The notes beneath the pieces are model-generated. The model searched no databases. It had not been told where the DNA came from and saw only the letters and a program-made list of their open reading frames with translations. The position numbers were made by a program, and so were the translations under genes. Shown here in pieces: positions 1-6,642 of a DNA stretch of 10,806 nucleotides. Source of the DNA: Lachnospiraceae bacterium. Its GTDB lineage: Bacteria > Bacillota_A > Clostridia > Lachnospirales > Lachnospiraceae. The stretch spans positions 1 through 10,806 of the forward strand of contig JAFQDI010000213.1 of assembly GCA_017416055.1 (NCBI GenBank). Reading direction: 5' to 3'. Every line of letters begins with the position of its first letter. Position 1 is the stretch's first letter.

Positions 1-767
1 CTGCCGATGAGGAGATTGAGCTTGCGAAACGCAAAGCGGACGGAGATCAGGAGGCGAAGGAGCGTCTGATTGAGGCGAATTTGCGTTTGGTTGTCAGCAT
101 TGCGAAGCGTTACACCGGAAGAGGCATGAGCTTCCTTGATTTGGTTCAGGAGGGTAACCTCGGACTGATCAAGGGCGTTGAGAAGTTTGACTATACAAAG
201 GGCTACAAGCTCAGCACCTATGCGACCTGGTGGATCCGTCAGTCTGTGACCAGAGCTCTGGCCGATCAGGCGAGAACGATCCGTGTACCGGTACATATGG
301 TTGAGACCATTAATAAGATGTCGAAGATGCAGCGTAAGCTTACGCTGGAACTCGGCTATGAACCCTCCACTCATGAGTTGGCGGAGGCTCTGGATATGAC
401 CGAGGAGAAGGTGATGGAGATCATGCAGATCGCCAGAGAGCCCGCATCCTTAGAGACCCCTATCGGTGAGGAGGATGATTCCAACCTGATCGATTTCGTG
501 GCGGATGACAAGGCGATGACCCCCGAGGGAAATGTGGAGTCCGTGATGCTCAGAAAGCATATTGATGCGTTGCTGGATGATTTGAAGGACAGAGAGCGTC
601 AGGTTATCGTTCTGCGTTTCGGTCTGGAGGATGGTCATCCCCGTACACTGGAGGAGGTAGGCAAGGCATTCAATGTCACCCGTGAGCGTATTCGTCAGAT
701 TGAGGCGAAGGCGCTTCGTAAGCTTCGAAATCCGGTGAGAAGTAAGCGGATCAGAGACTTTTTGTAA
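1..767 (+). CDS. rpoD: RNA polymerase primary sigma factor RpoD (SigA), C-terminal part
   Basis: The gene is cut by the left window edge; the first full codon is at position 3 and the stop is TAA at 765-767. The product directs RNA polymerase core enzyme to housekeeping promoters. Visible in order are the end of region 1.2/2.1 ([16 protein letters not shown]), regions 2.2-2.4 ([20 protein letters not shown], then [17 protein letters not shown], which recognises the -10 element), region 3 ([14 protein letters not shown]) and regions 4.1-4.2. Region 4.2 is the helix-turn-helix that reads the -35 element ([20 protein letters not shown]), and it is followed by the usual end RSKRIRDFL. All of this is diagnostic of group 1 sigma factors. 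The C-terminus is intact. A strong terminator follows, so the gene is probably not co-transcribed with cas13a. Identification is essentially certain; only the N-terminal part is unseen. Confidence 0.98.
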   Translation, partial: ADEEIELAKRKADGDQEAKERLIEANLRLVVSIAKRYTGRGMSFLDLVQEGNLGLIKGVEKFDYTKGYKLSTYATWWIRQSVTRALADQARTIRVPVHMVETINKMSKMQRKLTLELGYEPSTHELAEALDMTEEKVMEIMQIAREPASLETPIGEEDDSNLIDFVADDKAMTPEGNVESVMLRKHIDALLDDLKDRERQVIVLRFGLEDGHPRTLEEVGKAFNVTRERIRQIEAKALRKLRNPVRSKRIRDFL

Positions 768-780
768 AAACGAAGGATAG

Positions 781-815
781 AAGAAGCTGTCACATTGTGT
801 GGCGGCTTCTTTTTA
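781..815 (+). terminator. Intrinsic terminator after rpoD
   Basis: The arm AGAAGCTGTCAC (782-793) pairs with GTGGCGGCTTCT (799-810) over 12 bp with two G-U pairs and a 5-nt loop, and it runs into a T tract (809-814). It lies 14 nt after the rpoD stop and insulates the sigma gene from the cas13a promoter downstream. Confidence 0.9.
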
Positions 816-861
816 CTTTACCAAAAAATTCGTTCTGATAAAGCAAAAAGCTTCGTAAGGA

Positions 862-874
862 TGCACACTGTGCA
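862..874. promoter_or_regulatory. Small inverted repeat upstream of the cas13a promoter (possible operator)
   Basis: TGCACACTGTGCA is a perfect inverted repeat with 6-bp arms and one central base. It ends 23 nt before the -35 box of the cas13a promoter. Its place fits an activator or repressor site, but no regulator gene in the window points to it, and a 6-bp inverted repeat can occur by chance. Confidence 0.3.
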
Positions 875-897
875 CGGATGGAAGATGTCGTTATCGG

Positions 898-926
898 TTG
901 CATTCTTCGAAAAGCGGCGTTATAAT
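898..926 (+). promoter_or_regulatory. Sigma-A promoter of cas13a
   Basis: The -35 TTGCAT (898-903) and the -10 TATAAT (921-926) are separated by exactly 17 nt. The expected start of transcription is near 933, giving a 5' leader of about 60 nt before the cas13a ATG. It is the best promoter match between the rpoD terminator and cas13a, and it suggests cas13a is expressed constitutively at a fair level unless the upstream inverted repeat is an operator. Confidence 0.85.
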
Positions 927-994
927 GATAATAGAAGATCATTCGGAAATTTGTTTTCCACCAAAGTAGAATCCACGAAAGGAAACGACGCGGG

Positions 995-3900
995 ATGAAA
1001 TTGACAAAGGTTGATAAAAAACGAATTGCAGTAGGAAGAACCAGTGCGGAGAATGGAAGGTGTATACTGTACCGTGTTCCGAAAGATGAGCAGGCACCGG
1101 GAGGAAACAATTGGGAAACCGTAGTGTCTGAGCGTGTAAACGATGCGAACAGACTGTATAATACGTTTTTTAAGGCGGACAGTCCCCGCGACTTAGAGTC
1201 TCATTTCAGAGCCATTGTTTGGCAGGTGGCCTCTGCGAAAAATGTGGCAGAAGCGAAGGGGAAGCTGACTGCGTATACATCGTTTACCGACAGGAAGACG
1301 AATAAGGAGAAGAAGATCGCCTGGTTTAGTTATGCCGCCGGCGGAAAGCGGATGGAGAATGTACTTGCGCTTCATGTGAGAGAACGCCTGAATTCGATCT
1401 GGGCAGAGAATCCTCGGTACGAGCGGGCTGCGGTGGCGGTGCTTTCCTGTGTCTGTGACGGTGCGCGTTATCGGGAACTGGTGACGCAGCTGCCGGAGGA
1501 CGTAGTCACTGATTTTTGGGAAGCCTGCAGGGAAACCGGGCGAGCCCTGTATGTGGATGGTACCGGGGAACTGGAACGTTATTTCACTGAGATTTTGAAA
1601 GACTTATTTAAAAATCGCAGACAGAACGAGGAAATACGAAACGCTTACATCGCTCAGGATGAGGAGGCCATTGATCGTATCCTGAAAAATCAGATGGCTC
1701 AGTTGGGACAATTGAGCTTTGTTTCCGTGTTTGAGAAGAATCGTCAGACCGGTCGCAGGGAGGAGAAAAAGCTTCCTTTGGATGCATTCCGTTATCCTTA
1801 TGCGACCGATATCCGCATGGATGCGGTGTTGGTGCGGATGAGAAAGACGCTGAAGCGAGACACGAACAGTAAAGTGGCGAAGCGATTACTGCAGGGACTG
1901 GCCGGAATGAATGGCAGCAGTTTTTCTGCAACAATCAGTGAGATGATGCAGGATGAGGGCCAAAAGGCGGAACTGAAGAAGTTCGTGCATGCGGTGAATA
2001 AGGATTACTTTAAGATTAATGTATATGTTTCTGTGAAGAATATCAACGTGAAAGTTCAGCCTCAGGAGGAGAAAACCAATGTGCTGGCGATCTCAGGCGT
2101 AGACAGCGAAAAGCGGGAGGGCCTGCAGGAGACGTTGATCAGATATGCCGCCGGTGCAGACAGTGGTCTGGCTGTGCTGAGCGAGATAAAGGGGATTTTG
2201 TGCGACTATTTCCTGCCGGGCGATGAGACTGCCAAGGCAGAATATACTTCAGCGGAGAAGCTGTGGTCTGTCCCTAAGCGCACCGATTATTTTGACTATG
2301 CAGACGAGGTTGGAACGGAGCCGGAAAAGGAAGGCAATCTGGCCGGTTTGGAGTGGCTTTGGGAGAGAGGGCAGAGCGAGCGAAAGATCAAAGCTCGGAT
2401 CAAGTATGTGAACTACGGAAGATATCTGAAGCTTCGGGCAAGTGCTCCGTCCGAATTTTACACCTACTGGATCGGATATATCAAGGAATATGTGGAAAAC
2501 ACGTATGCGGAAGCGGAACAGCGTGGAAAAACATCGGGAAAGCTGAAGCGGGAGATGTGTTTTGCCACAGCGATGATGTGCGACTGTTGGAAGCAGATCA
2601 TCCGGTATATCTGCGGAAAATACATGGATATCGGAAAGGCAGTGTATCACTTCGCGATGCCTAAAGATACCGCGCCGAAGAATGGAGCGATGTACGGTGT
2701 ACTTCAGACCGGATATGAGAGCGGTCTGTCCAGCTTTGATTATGAGGCGATCAAGGCCGAGGAGACCTTGAAGCGGGACATCGCGGTAGCTTCGGTGGCG
2801 GCAATCAGTAACTTTACCCGTGCGATCGTTGATCAGGATAAGCACCGGCAGTTGATTGAGGAAGCGAAGAAAGATAATCGAAGAGAAAATAAAGAGGATA
2901 TCTTATTTTTGAGCACTGAGGAAGTGAACAGTCTTCGCAAAATGGATGCCAAATCTCAGCTATTGCGCTTTTACGGCGGAGCAAGCTCAATACAGGGAAT
3001 CGCTGCATTGGATGAGGATACGCTGATCAGTGACACCCTGACCCAGCTGAAATCCATCCGAAATCAGAATTTCCACTATGCCGAGGGAAAGAAAACGGAA
3101 CGCGCTTACACCACCGGCCGTCTTCTTTGGCAGAACGACAGCCGTGCTTACCGGGAGGGTGTGCTGAAAAAATATTATTCCAACAATACCACCTTGTTCT
3201 ACGGAGAGCGGGAGCTGACATCATTGGTGGAGATCCTCTACGGACAGAACCGATCGGCGGAGGCGCAGATTCCTGCGTTTAACAATGTATGGAAAAAGAA
3301 GGATGTTCCTGCCGACCTTAGAAAGATGGATCAGACCGCGGGCTATTCGGATCAGATTCGGACGATCTTCGAGGGGGCATGGTACTTCCTGTTGAAGGAG
3401 ATTTATTATCGGAGCTTCATTGTCAGTGATACGGCTGCAGAGTGGTTCTTCCGGGCGGTGAAGGAGAATGAGGCTGCGGAGAATGCTGCAAAAGGACCGG
3501 GAAAAGGAAAACCTGATTCACGCCTGGGTGCGGCAAAGCATTTCAGAGAATATGTTTCTGTGCTGGAAGCCCGTTATCGGAGTAAGGAGATCACTTTCGG
3601 TAATATCTGCCAGTACATTCAGGCCGAGTATAATCAGCAGAATGCAAATCAGAAGGACGGCGAGATTTACAAGCACTTCAAGATGCTGCTTCCGATCTGC
3701 CTGAAGAATGCATTTGAGGCGTATGTAAAAGAATATTTCGGGTTTATATTTAAACCGGAGTACAGAGACAGGGGCGAAACAGCATACACCTGTCTGAATG
3801 GCGTGGGCATTACCTGTTTTGCGGACAGTATAGTGGATGTCGAGGATGAGTCTGTGTTGCAGGATACCTATGCGTGGTACAGCTTTGCTCATTTCATCCA

Positions 3901-5260
3901 TCCCAGACAGCTGAATCTGCTGATCGGCGATTTCAAGAGCCACATCCAGTACCGCGAGGACATCTGGAGAAGAAAGGACTATGCGGGCCAGTTTGTGGGA
4001 GAGGAAAAGGCGCAGGAGCAGCGCGAACTGCAAAAAGATCTGGAACGGACGAGACACATTATCAGTATTTTGGAATTTGTCCGCGAGGTTTCCGGTCAGG
4101 TGTCCAACACCTTCTCCGATTATTATGTGGATGAGGATGCCTATGCTTCCTACCTGATGCAGTACATTGATGCGGAAAACTGCCCCGGCAAGACTCCTTT
4201 TGACAAATTGCGCTATTTCTGCATGAACACCTTGCCGAATGGCCAGATCATCGATATCTACGCCGATGCGAAAAATCCGAAAGTCCTGCGCAATGTGGAG
4301 CTGGCCAGAATGTACGCGGGTGGAGATATCTGTCTTAGAAATTACGGAAAGATCACCGGTGATGATCTGCGTCTCTATTACCGGGAGCAGCAGGCAGTGG
4401 CCGGTATTTTAGCTAAGCAGGGCAGTGAGGGCCAGCCGGATCAGAAAATGGATTTCAAGCAGAAAAAGGCACTGGAACAGAAGTGGAAAGAGGATAAGAA
4501 GCGCGTGCTCAGTCAGCAGCAGAGAAGCAACCGTATTACGTTGAACGACGTCACCAATATCCATAGTATCATCAACGAGATGCTGGGGCAGTTGGTGTCC
4601 CTTTCCTATCTGCGTGAGCGCGATGAAATGTATTTGCTGATGGGCTTTTACTACATGGCACTGCACCACTCGGCAGATGGATGGGGTGAGAAGCTGAATG
4701 AGCAGATTGACGACGGAACCTATCAGGTGAGAAGCGGACTGGTGCTTCATCAGATCACGAGTATCTTCGATTTCGGCACCGATCTTTTGATGTACGACGA
4801 AAAGAAAGGCCGGTGGACCGAGAAGGGAGGCCAGTTGTCGGTGAAGCTGATGAGCTTCTATCGGGCACATCGGGCGTCCTTGACCCACGCACTGAAGCTG
4901 TTCAACGATGACAAATACGACAGCGACATCAACGAACTGCGCAATTACGTGGACCACTTCAAATTCTACACCGACCGCACAAAGAGCATCATGGAGCTGT
5001 ACAACGGCTACTACACGACGCTGTTCGGTTACAGCAGCAAGCTGCGCAAGAGTACCCTGTCCACCTTCGGCAGTATCTTAGAGCGTGCCTTTGTGACACC
5101 CACTCTGCGGTTCGAGGGTCGTGACCGGATCAAACTGGAGAAACTGGAGAGTATGAAATTCACCTTCAAGCAGGCCGACAAAAAGAGCATGGTCAAGCTG
5201 GATGCAAAGAGCAGAGAGTTTCTGCGGGCACTGGAAGGAAATTTGGTGAGTAAGGAATAG
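995..5260 (+). CDS. cas13a: CRISPR-associated RNA-guided RNase Cas13a (type VI-A effector, formerly C2c2)
   Basis: The protein has 1421 aa. Cas13a matures its own crRNA, binds target RNA by the spacer and then cuts target and bystander RNA with two HEPN domains. Both catalytic R-x4-H motifs are intact: RNQNFH at 689-694 (HEPN1) and RNYVDH at 1316-1321 (HEPN2). Segments that I recognise from Lachnospiraceae Cas13a include IGKAVYHFAM (546-555), SSFDYEAIKAEE (from about 579), YSNNTTLFYGERELTSLVE after HEPN1, ICQYIQAEYNQQN (871-883), the block around 964-994 (FAHFIHPRQLNLL) and LSYLRERD (1203-1210). The start is ATG with AAAGGA 11 nt upstream; the N-terminus MKLTKV resembles relatives. It is longer than most Cas13a (about 1100-1400 aa). 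It has its own promoter, and a CRISPR repeat starts 8 nt after its TAG stop. No cas1 or cas2 is adjacent. Confidence 0.96.
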   Translation: MKLTKVDKKRIAVGRTSAENGRCILYRVPKDEQAPGGNNWETVVSERVNDANRLYNTFFKADSPRDLESHFRAIVWQVASAKNVAEAKGKLTAYTSFTDRKTNKEKKIAWFSYAAGGKRMENVLALHVRERLNSIWAENPRYERAAVAVLSCVCDGARYRELVTQLPEDVVTDFWEACRETGRALYVDGTGELERYFTEILKDLFKNRRQNEEIRNAYIAQDEEAIDRILKNQMAQLGQLSFVSVFEKNRQTGRREEKKLPLDAFRYPYATDIRMDAVLVRMRKTLKRDTNSKVAKRLLQGLAGMNGSSFSATISEMMQDEGQKAELKKFVHAVNKDYFKINVYVSVKNINVKVQPQEEKTNVLAISGVDSEKREGLQETLIRYAAGADSGLAVLSEIKGILCDYFLPGDETAKAEYTSAEKLWSVPKRTDYFDYADEVGTEPEKEGNLAGLEWLWERGQSERKIKARIKYVNYGRYLKLRASAPSEFYTYWIGYIKEYVENTYAEAEQRGKTSGKLKREMCFATAMMCDCWKQIIRYICGKYMDIGKAVYHFAMPKDTAPKNGAMYGVLQTGYESGLSSFDYEAIKAEETLKRDIAVASVAAISNFTRAIVDQDKHRQLIEEAKKDNRRENKEDILFLSTEEVNSLRKMDAKSQLLRFYGGASSIQGIAALDEDTLISDTLTQLKSIRNQNFHYAEGKKTERAYTTGRLLWQNDSRAYREGVLKKYYSNNTTLFYGERELTSLVEILYGQNRSAEAQIPAFNNVWKKKDVPADLRKMDQTAGYSDQIRTIFEGAWYFLLKEIYYRSFIVSDTAAEWFFRAVKENEAAENAAKGPGKGKPDSRLGAAKHFREYVSVLEARYRSKEITFGNICQYIQAEYNQQNANQKDGEIYKHFKMLLPICLKNAFEAYVKEYFGFIFKPEYRDRGETAYTCLNGVGITCFADSIVDVEDESVLQDTYAWYSFAHFIHPRQLNLLIGDFKSHIQYREDIWRRKDYAGQFVGEEKAQEQRELQKDLERTRHIISILEFVREVSGQVSNTFSDYYVDEDAYASYLMQYIDAENCPGKTPFDKLRYFCMNTLPNGQIIDIYADAKNPKVLRNVELARMYAGGDICLRNYGKITGDDLRLYYREQQAVAGILAKQGSEGQPDQKMDFKQKKALEQKWKEDKKRVLSQQQRSNRITLNDVTNIHSIINEMLGQLVSLSYLRERDEMYLLMGFYYMALHHSADGWGEKLNEQIDDGTYQVRSGLVLHQITSIFDFGTDLLMYDEKKGRWTEKGGQLSVKLMSFYRAHRASLTHALKLFNDDKYDSDINELRNYVDHFKFYTDRTKSIMELYNGYYTTLFGYSSKLRKSTLSTFGSILERAFVTPTLRFEGRDRIKLEKLESMKFTFKQADKKSMVKLDAKSREFLRALEGNLVSKE

Positions 5261-5268
5261 TGAAAGAT

Positions 5269-5366
5269 GTGGAGATAGCCCGATATAGAGGGCAATAATG
5301 CAGAGATCACAAAGTTCTGCCGTAAGGGATATACATATGGAGAGAGCCCGATATAGAGGGCAATAA
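5269..5366 (+). CRISPR. Leaderless mini-array: two repeats, one full spacer
   Basis: Repeats lie at 5269-5298 and 5337-5366, with a 38-nt spacer at 5299-5336. The 30-nt repeat core begins GTGGAGATAGCCCG and ends TAGAGGGCAATAA; GCCC and GGGC form a 4-bp stem around an 8-nt loop. It closely resembles the repeat of characterised Lachnospiraceae Cas13a, which also ends GGGCAATAAC. The second copy starts ATGGAGAGAGCCC. The first repeat follows the cas13a stop by 8 nt and has no leader, so it is probably transcribed as the 3' end of the cas13a message. Sequence after 5366 may be a second spacer, but no clear repeat follows at the expected distance. Confidence 0.9.
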
Positions 5367-5449
5367 CAGCCGGTTATAATTTCCAGCATGTTTTAGGTAC
5401 AGGAGAGTTGAAATGGAGATCAACAAGTGTAAAAAGAACAGGATGCTGT

Positions 5450-5498
5450 AATGCCTAAAATACTGTTGTAGAGAGAACCTAATGTAGAAGACGATAAC
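5450..5498 (+). CRISPR. Decayed leader end plus decayed repeat
   Basis: The stretch 5468-5497 matches the repeat core at about 21 of 30 positions (starts GTAGAGAGAACC, ends GATAA), but the GCCC/GGGC stem is broken. It is preceded by AAAATACTGTT, the right arm of the leader stem-loop seen before the intact arrays; the left arm is lost. I read it as the relic of another leader-repeat unit. It probably cannot give a functional crRNA. Confidence 0.6.
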
Positions 5499-5520
5499 AT
5501 TGGAGAACTTTATGTAGGGA

Positions 5521-5638
5521 ATAATAAGGCTTTTTGAGTGTTAGAGATAAAAACGGTCGCCCCACTTTTTGGACAGAAAAGAGTCGGAAAAGACAAAAAT
5601 GTGATGCGATTGATAGAAATAGTGTTGAAAACACTGTT
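5521..5638 (+). promoter_or_regulatory. CRISPR leader, copy B (diverged)
   Basis: This stretch aligns by eye along its whole length with the leader copies that end at 6020 and 6921: a shared AAGGCTTTTTG near the start, then a CACTTTTTGGA stretch, an A-rich tract and the stem-loop at 5618-5638. At the place of the -10 box it has TGCGAT (5605-5610) and no good -35, so its promoter looks weaker than those of copies C and E. The stem is AATAGTGTT with AACACTGTT around GAA. Confidence 0.7.
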
Positions 5639-5668
5639 GTGGAGAGAGCCCGACATAGAGGGCAATAA
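5639..5668 (+). CRISPR. Single well-preserved CRISPR repeat (array B)
   Basis: The repeat core starts GTGGAGAGAGCCCG and ends AGAGGGCAATAA, with an intact stem. It lies directly after the leader stem-loop. A weakly similar stretch at 5705-5734 (GTGGATAAATTT then GATGAAGAGGGT) sits at the normal 66-nt period, keeps the GGG arm and much of the loop, and needs a 1-nt gap to align; it could be a decayed terminal repeat. The same stretch is also part of an open frame, so the match may be chance. If accepted, the spacer is 5669-5704 (36 nt). Confidence 0.85.
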
Positions 5669-5918
5669 GGACTCAATTCATACATTTTCATTCGTGCAAT
5701 TTTTGTGGATAAATTTGATGAAGAGGGTATTCAAAAAGAACCGGTTGAAATGTTTTTCCTTTTCCGTGCATCAATTGCACAATGTCTGGCAACAAGAGCA
5801 ATGGAATCAGGAGAATCTATAGTGGATTGGGCAAATTTTGCGATGATTCGCAGTGAAATTCAGAAGCTGCTTCGTGCGATACGGACGGGGAGAAATACAA
5901 GCCCTATAAAGGCTTTTT
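5669..5918 (+). pseudogene. Remnant of an unrecognised small gene, tail shared with 6739-6828
   Basis: A frame is open from just after the repeat at 5668 through about 5968. Its middle reads like protein (VEMFFLFRASIAQCLATR, then IVDWANFAMIRSEIQKLL). The block RSEIQKLLRAIRTG (about 5850-5890) is also encoded at 6748-6789; the two DNA copies differ mostly by single-base changes, one of them silent. After this block the copy here lacks one base relative to the other, so the frames part. No ribosome binding site or ATG start precedes it; the first start in frame is a GTG at 5705 inside a possible decayed repeat. I do not recognise the family. It is probably the broken end of a gene carried along with the CRISPR leader. 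Confidence 0.35.
5899..5918 (+). terminator. Weak terminator-like hairpin at the start of leader C
   Basis: AAGCC and GGCTT pair over 5 bp around a 7-nt loop, followed by a short T run. The same hairpin is at 6799-6817 before leader E. Its place upstream of each leader promoter would separate the arrays, but the stem is short and overlaps a possible reading frame. Confidence 0.3.
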
Positions 5919-5964
5919 GGGGATGTAGATGTGTGGAGGTTGACACACTTTTTGATGGAAAAGG

Positions 5965-5993
5965 TTGAAAAAAGGCGAAAAAGATGATATGAT
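5965..5993 (+). promoter_or_regulatory. Leader promoter, copy C
   Basis: TTGAAA (5965-5970) and TATGAT (5988-5993) are spaced by exactly 17 nt, a near-consensus sigma-A promoter. Transcription would start near 6000, so the RNA would begin with the leader stem-loop and then the repeat. The direction agrees with repeat orientation: the repeat is 5' of its spacer in Cas13a crRNA. Confidence 0.85.
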
Positions 5994-5999
5994 TTGAGA

Positions 6000-6020
6000 A
6001 ACAGTATTGAAAATACTGTT
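6000..6020 (+). promoter_or_regulatory. Leader stem-loop directly before the first repeat, copy C
   Basis: The arms AACAGTATT and AATACTGTT form a perfect 9-bp stem closing a GAA loop. It begins at about the predicted transcription start and ends at the base before the repeat core. The homologous positions are 5618-5638 (B), 6248-6268 (D) and 6901-6921 (E). The loop is constant in all copies. Confidence 0.75.
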
Positions 6021-6050
6021 GTGGAGATAGCCCGACATAGAGGGCAATAA
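6021..6050 (+). CRISPR. Single well-preserved CRISPR repeat (array C)
   Basis: The core starts GTGGAGATAGCCCG and ends AGAGGGCAATAA with one loop change (GACATAGA). Exactly 67 nt further, at 6088-6117, is a stretch matching about 16 of 30 positions (starts GTGGTGAGCG) whose CCC arm reads TTT. It may be a decayed terminal repeat, which would define a spacer at 6051-6087. The stem there is lost, so the downstream end is uncertain. Confidence 0.85.
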
Positions 6051-6123
6051 ACTCGGGTTCAGTCTCTTCAGATTCAGTAGCTTTACCGTGGTGAGCGTTT
6101 GACGTGGAATGAAAAATGCACAA

Positions 6124-6144
6124 CTGTTTTTAGATCTAAAACAG
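6124..6144. repeat. Near-palindrome between arrays C and D
   Basis: CTGTTTT and AAAACAG are 7-bp arms around a centre containing AGATCT. No T run follows on either strand, so it does not look like an intrinsic terminator. It could be a protein site or the end of array C; no role is evident. Confidence 0.3.
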
Positions 6145-6185
6145 CAAGGAAAGTAGGAATTATAGGAATACTTGAAACAAAAATG

Positions 6186-6268
6186 ACTGCGTCGGTTTTG
6201 GAAGAAGAAAAGAGTCAGAAAAGAAAAAATGTGATGTGGTTTAGGATAACCGTGTTGAAAATGCTGTT
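6186..6268 (+). promoter_or_regulatory. CRISPR leader, copy D (diverged)
   Basis: It is most like leader B: both have GAAAAGAGTC, an A-rich tract and ATGTGATG before the stem-loop. The -10 place holds TGTGGT (6235-6240), a poor match, so initiation here is probably weak. The stem-loop at 6248-6268 (AACCGTGTT with AATGCTGTT around GAA) keeps 8 of 9 pairs, two of them G-U, with one C-U mismatch. Confidence 0.65.
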
Positions 6269-6368
6269 GTGGAGATAGCCCGATATAGAGGGCAATAACT
6301 TGTTTTGTTTTTTGACTTCGGACTTTGCATCAAGAAATGTGGTGATAGCCCGATATAGTGGGCAATAA
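6269..6368 (+). CRISPR. Mini-array D: two repeats, one clear spacer
   Basis: Repeats lie at 6269-6298 and 6339-6368 (period 70), with a 40-nt spacer between the cores; if the repeat is taken as 36 nt the spacer is 34 nt. The first repeat is canonical. The second starts GTGGTGATAGCCC and has TGGGC instead of AGGGC, leaving the stem intact. The bases just before the core (GTT in leader-proximal repeats) are not kept before the second repeat, so the conserved unit is about 30 nt. Confidence 0.92.
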
Positions 6369-6395
6369 TGGACAGTAATATTGGGATTTTACGAT

Positions 6396-6425
6396 GTGAA
6401 CGCTGCTCTACATACGGGGCGATTA
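6396..6425 (+). CRISPR. Decayed terminal repeat of array D
   Basis: The stretch matches the repeat core at about 18 of 30 positions without gaps. Its hairpin survives: GCTC pairs with GGGC (one G-U) around an 8-nt loop, as in intact repeats. It lies immediately before the trailer shared with array E, exactly where array E has its last repeat (6989-7018). This implies a second, short spacer of 27 nt at 6369-6395. Confidence 0.55.
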
Positions 6426-6426
6426 A

Positions 6427-6595
6427 TTTCTTTTCTCGGCTCTAGTCATTGATGTTTTTATCTTCCTAACTGTTTGTCTGGCTGACATAAACCTGCCAAC
6501 CGTTGTTTTGAATCGGTAAAGAGAACCATGAACAGAGCTGCAAAGCTTATGAATTGATATATGGGAGCTGTGAATACACAGTTCTATTTTGCATT
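6427..6595 (+). repeat. Array trailer, copy D
   Basis: It aligns by eye with 7021-7183. Shared blocks are a T-rich start with GCTCTAGTCATT (GCTCTGGTCATT in the other copy), GAATCGGTA, ACAGAG, and then an almost identical end from AAAGCTTATGAATT through the terminator. The middle parts are diverged. No reading frame or known RNA was recognised in it. Confidence 0.65.
6565..6590 (+). terminator. Intrinsic terminator of array D
   Basis: GAGCTGTG pairs with CACAGTTC (7 Watson-Crick pairs plus one G-U) around AATA, followed by TATTTT. The same element closes array E at 7150-7176. It fits as the end of a transcript starting in leader D. Confidence 0.75.
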
Positions 6596-6642
6596 ACAGC
6601 GAACTGTGCACTGTGTGCGAGCGGACCGAGGATGGTGCGGTA

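Larger units (their letters stand above)
5840..6050 (+). repeat. Long direct repeat, copy 1 (ORF tail + leader + CRISPR repeat)
   Basis: This 211-bp stretch is repeated at 6739-6951 with roughly 90% identity by eye. It covers the end of a small ORF, a weak terminator-like hairpin, the whole leader with promoter and stem-loop, and the first CRISPR repeat. The part from the -35 box to the end of the stem-loop (5965-6020) is identical in both copies. The unit that was duplicated is therefore larger than the leader itself. Confidence 0.9.

Noticed and set aside
795..998. 67-aa + strand frame between rpoD and cas13a
   Set aside because: It starts inside the rpoD terminator and runs through the cas13a promoter; no ribosome binding site and no protein-like character.
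4409..4957. 182-aa minus-strand frame inside cas13a
   Set aside because: Opposite-strand shadow of a well-supported gene.
5501..5527. Another decayed repeat (starts TGGAGA, ends AATAATAA)
   Set aside because: It is only about 32 nt from the decayed repeat at 5468, lacks the stem, and its end belongs to leader B.
5538..5822. 94-aa + strand frame
   Set aside because: It runs through leader B and the CRISPR repeat at 5639-5668, so it is not a gene.
5940..5945. Perfect TTGACA as a -35 box in leader C
   Set aside because: No -10 box at 16-18 nt; the neighbouring TTGAAA/TATGAT pair fits far better. In copy E the site reads CTGACA.
6124..6144. Near-palindrome as a terminator of array C
   Set aside because: No T run follows on either strand.
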